This document shows positions 12,812 to 14,599 of a stretch of DNA of 14,599 nucleotides, piece after piece. Below the pieces are notes generated by a model. It was not told the DNA's origin and searched no databases. It was given only the letters and a program-made list of their open reading frames with translations. Numbering within the stretch: the first letter of the stretch is position 1; each line of letters starts with the position of its first letter. The position numbers and the translations under genes were made by a program. The DNA comes from Clostridia bacterium (lineage in GTDB: Bacteria; Bacillota; Clostridia; Oscillospirales; CAG-272). Where the stretch lies: the NCBI GenBank assembly GCA_017395885.1, contig JAFQNM010000251.1, forward strand, positions 1-14,599, in the 5' to 3' direction.

Positions 12812-14599
12812 AACACAATAACTGGAACGGATTTAAGGAAGGCGACTGGCAGAACGAGATAAACGTTCGCAGCTTTATTCAGACAAACTATAAGGAATAT
12901 ACGGGAGACGAGAGCTTTCTCTCGGGACCCACGGAGAGAACAGCAGCTCTTATGGAGCAGGTGCAAGAGCTTTTCCGTCTTGAAAGACAGAGAGACGGAG
13001 TTCTTGACGTTGATACGGATACCGTATCCTCGCTCACCAGCTATGCTCCCGGATATATAGACCGGGAGAGGGAGATAATCGTCGGTATGCAGACGGATGC
13101 ACCTCTGAAGAGGGGAGTCAACCCCTTCGGCGGCATCAGAATGGCCCGTCAGGCCTGTGCCGCATACGGCTATCGCCTCAGCGATAAGGTGGAGGATGAG
13201 TTCCGCTACCGCACCACCCATAACGACGGTGTTTTCCGTGTTTATACAGATGAGATGAGAGCGGCAAGAAAGTGCCACGTTATCACAGGCCTACCCGATG
13301 CATACGGCCGCGGCCGCATTATCGGAGACTACCGCAGAGTTGCGCTTTACGGTGTTGATAAGCTTATTGAGGAAAAGAAAAAGGATAAGCAGGCACTTGC
13401 TCAGTGCGATTTTAACGTAGAAAACTCCCGCAAGTGTGAGGAGCTTTATAAGCAGATAACCTTCCTTGGATATATGAAGGATATGGCCGCTATGTACGGC
13501 TTTGATATAAGCGAGCCTGCAGCAGATGCACGTGAGGCCATTCAGTGGACCTATTTTGCATATCTTGCAGCCATCAAGGAGCAAAACGGTGCTGCAATGT
13601 CTCTTGGCCGTGTTTCTACCTTCTTTGATATCTATATAGAGAGAGATATTGAGAGAGGCGTGCTGACAGAGGAGGGCGCACAGGAGCTTATGGACGATTT
13701 TGTTATCAAGCTCCGAATTGCCCGCCACCTGAGAACACCCGAGTATAACGAGCTCTTTGGCGGAGACCCCATGTGGATAACGGAGGCCGTTGGAGGTATG
13801 GGCAAGGACGGAAGAACTCTTGTAACGAAGAATTCCTACCGTATGCTCAACACTCTCTATACTCTGGGCCCCTCCCCCGAGCCTAACCTGACTATACTGT
13901 GGTCTCAGGCTCTTCCCTCATCCTTCAAGCGCTTCTGTGCAAGGGTATCCTCAGATACAGACTCCATTCAGTATGAAAATGATGATATAATGAGAGTTCA
14001 CAGCGGTGACGATTATGCTATTGCGTGCTGTGTTTCTGCAATGAAGATAGGAAAGCAGATGCAGTTTTTCGGCGCAAGATGCAATCTTGCAAAGCTTCTT
14101 CTCATAGCCCTTAACGGCGGCTTTGATACAACGAGCGGTATGCATATCGGCCCTCAGATGCCCGTTATGGACGGAGAAGCGCTGGATTATGATGCGGTCA
14201 TGGAGAGATATGCTATCTATATTGAGTGGCTTTCAAGGCTTTATGTTAATACAATGAACCTTATCCACTATATGCACGATAAATATGCCTATGAAAAAAC
14301 GCAGATGGCCCTTCACGATACAGAGGTAGAGAGGCTTATGGCCTTCGGTGTTGCAGGTCTTTCCGTTGTTGCCGACTCTCTTTCTGCTATCAAGTATGCA
14401 AGGGTAACTCCCGTGAAGGACGAGCTTGGCTATATTGTAGACTTCAACCGTGAGGGAGAATTCCCCAAATTCGGAAACGATGACGACCGTGTTGACCTTA
14501 TTGCCCGTGATATGACTCATAGGGTCATTACAGAGCTGAGAAAAACACCTACCTACAGAAATGCCGTTCATACCCTGTCTGTGCTGACCATCACCTCAA
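12808..14599 (+). CDS. pflB: Pyruvate formate-lyase (formate C-acetyltransferase), 3' end outside window
   Basis: The ATG at 12808 is preceded by AAAGGAA (12792-12798) with a 9-nt gap; 597 codons are visible and the frame is open to the window edge. The protein splits pyruvate with CoA into acetyl-CoA and formate, a glycyl-radical reaction in the cytoplasm of anaerobes. Blocks recognised include the N-terminal [74 protein letters not shown] and [13 protein letters not shown]. The catalytic pair Cys407-Cys408 lies in [20 protein letters not shown] and corresponds to Cys418-Cys419 of E. coli; the pair distinguishes true PFL from related glycyl-radical enzymes. The C-terminal glycine-radical loop (about the last 150 residues) is beyond the window, as is any pflA activase gene. 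Expression is controlled by the ZTP riboswitch upstream. Confidence 0.97.
   Translation, partial: MKHNNWNGFKEGDWQNEINVRSFIQTNYKEYTGDESFLSGPTERTAALMEQVQELFRLERQRDGVLDVDTDTVSSLTSYAPGYIDREREIIVGMQTDAPLKRGVNPFGGIRMARQACAAYGYRLSDKVEDEFRYRTTHNDGVFRVYTDEMRAARKCHVITGLPDAYGRGRIIGDYRRVALYGVDKLIEEKKKDKQALAQCDFNVENSRKCEELYKQITFLGYMKDMAAMYGFDISEPAADAREAIQWTYFAYLAAIKEQNGAAMSLGRVSTFFDIYIERDIERGVLTEEGAQELMDDFVIKLRIARHLRTPEYNELFGGDPMWITEAVGGMGKDGRTLVTKNSYRMLNTLYTLGPSPEPNLTILWSQALPSSFKRFCARVSSDTDSIQYENDDIMRVHSGDDYAIACCVSAMKIGKQMQFFGARCNLAKLLLIALNGGFDTTSGMHIGPQMPVMDGEALDYDAVMERYAIYIEWLSRLYVNTMNLIHYMHDKYAYEKTQMALHDTEVERLMAFGVAGLSVVADSLSAIKYARVTPVKDELGYIVDFNREGEFPKFGNDDDRVDLIARDMTHRVITELRKTPTYRNAVHTLSVLTITS

Noticed and set aside
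13291..14571. Several minus-strand frames inside pflB
   Set aside because: PflB is continuous on the plus strand with its catalytic Cys-Cys; these are shadows of it.
1..14599. CRISPR array, insertion sequence, tRNA, integration site or toxin-antitoxin pair
   Set aside because: No direct-repeat array, transposase-like product, terminal inverted repeats or cloverleaf seen on reading both strands.

Overview
The window looks like a piece of a low-to-mid GC, endospore-forming, anaerobic Firmicute (class Clostridia, probably an uncultured gut or rumen lineage). This is inferred from the gene content: sporulation proteins SpoVAD and SpoVAE, the Gram-positive AddAB recombination nuclease, an oxygen-sensitive pyruvate formate-lyase behind a ZTP riboswitch, a UPF0340 (YwlG) protein, and canonical sigma-A promoters with strong AGGAGG-type ribosome sites. 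There are no mobile elements, CRISPR arrays, tRNAs or rRNAs. I did not compute GC content.

Layout, left to right. (1) 1-989, plus strand: the C-terminal half of a family 31 glycoside hydrolase, followed by two tandem hairpin terminators. (2) 1094-9225, minus strand: a compact four-gene operon read as QueG-like iron-sulfur protein, addB, addA, ywlG. Its sigma-A promoter lies at 9262-9290. Two gene junctions overlap by exactly 8 nt, and the operon ends at the bidirectional hairpin at 996-1021. (3) 9329-10550, plus strand: a divergent sigma-A promoter, a two-helix membrane protein of unknown function, a perfect 15-bp terminator hairpin, and a small lipoprotein whose start lies right behind that hairpin. 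(4) 10556-11964, minus strand: spoVAD-spoVAE, ending 5 nt from the lipoprotein stop, with a possible sigma-G promoter and no adjacent spoVAC. (5) 12027-12515, plus strand: a strong promoter and a TerB-like protein. (6) 12537-14599, plus strand: a fully consensus promoter, a ZTP (pfl motif) riboswitch overlapping an intrinsic terminator, more structured leader with an 8-codon ORF, and the first 597 codons of pflB, cut by the window edge.

The pieces fit ordinary clostridial physiology: sugar release by GH31, mixed-acid fermentation by PflB with formate feeding one-carbon metabolism, double-strand break repair by AddAB, and spore dipicolinate uptake by SpoVA proteins. I found no clearly new multi-gene system. 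The most interesting region is the 12537-12811 leader of pflB. It stacks a ZTP aptamer, a terminator with a possible third competing strand, a further stem-loop, a hairpin holding a Shine-Dalgarno sequence, and a tiny ORF whose stop overlaps the pflB start.
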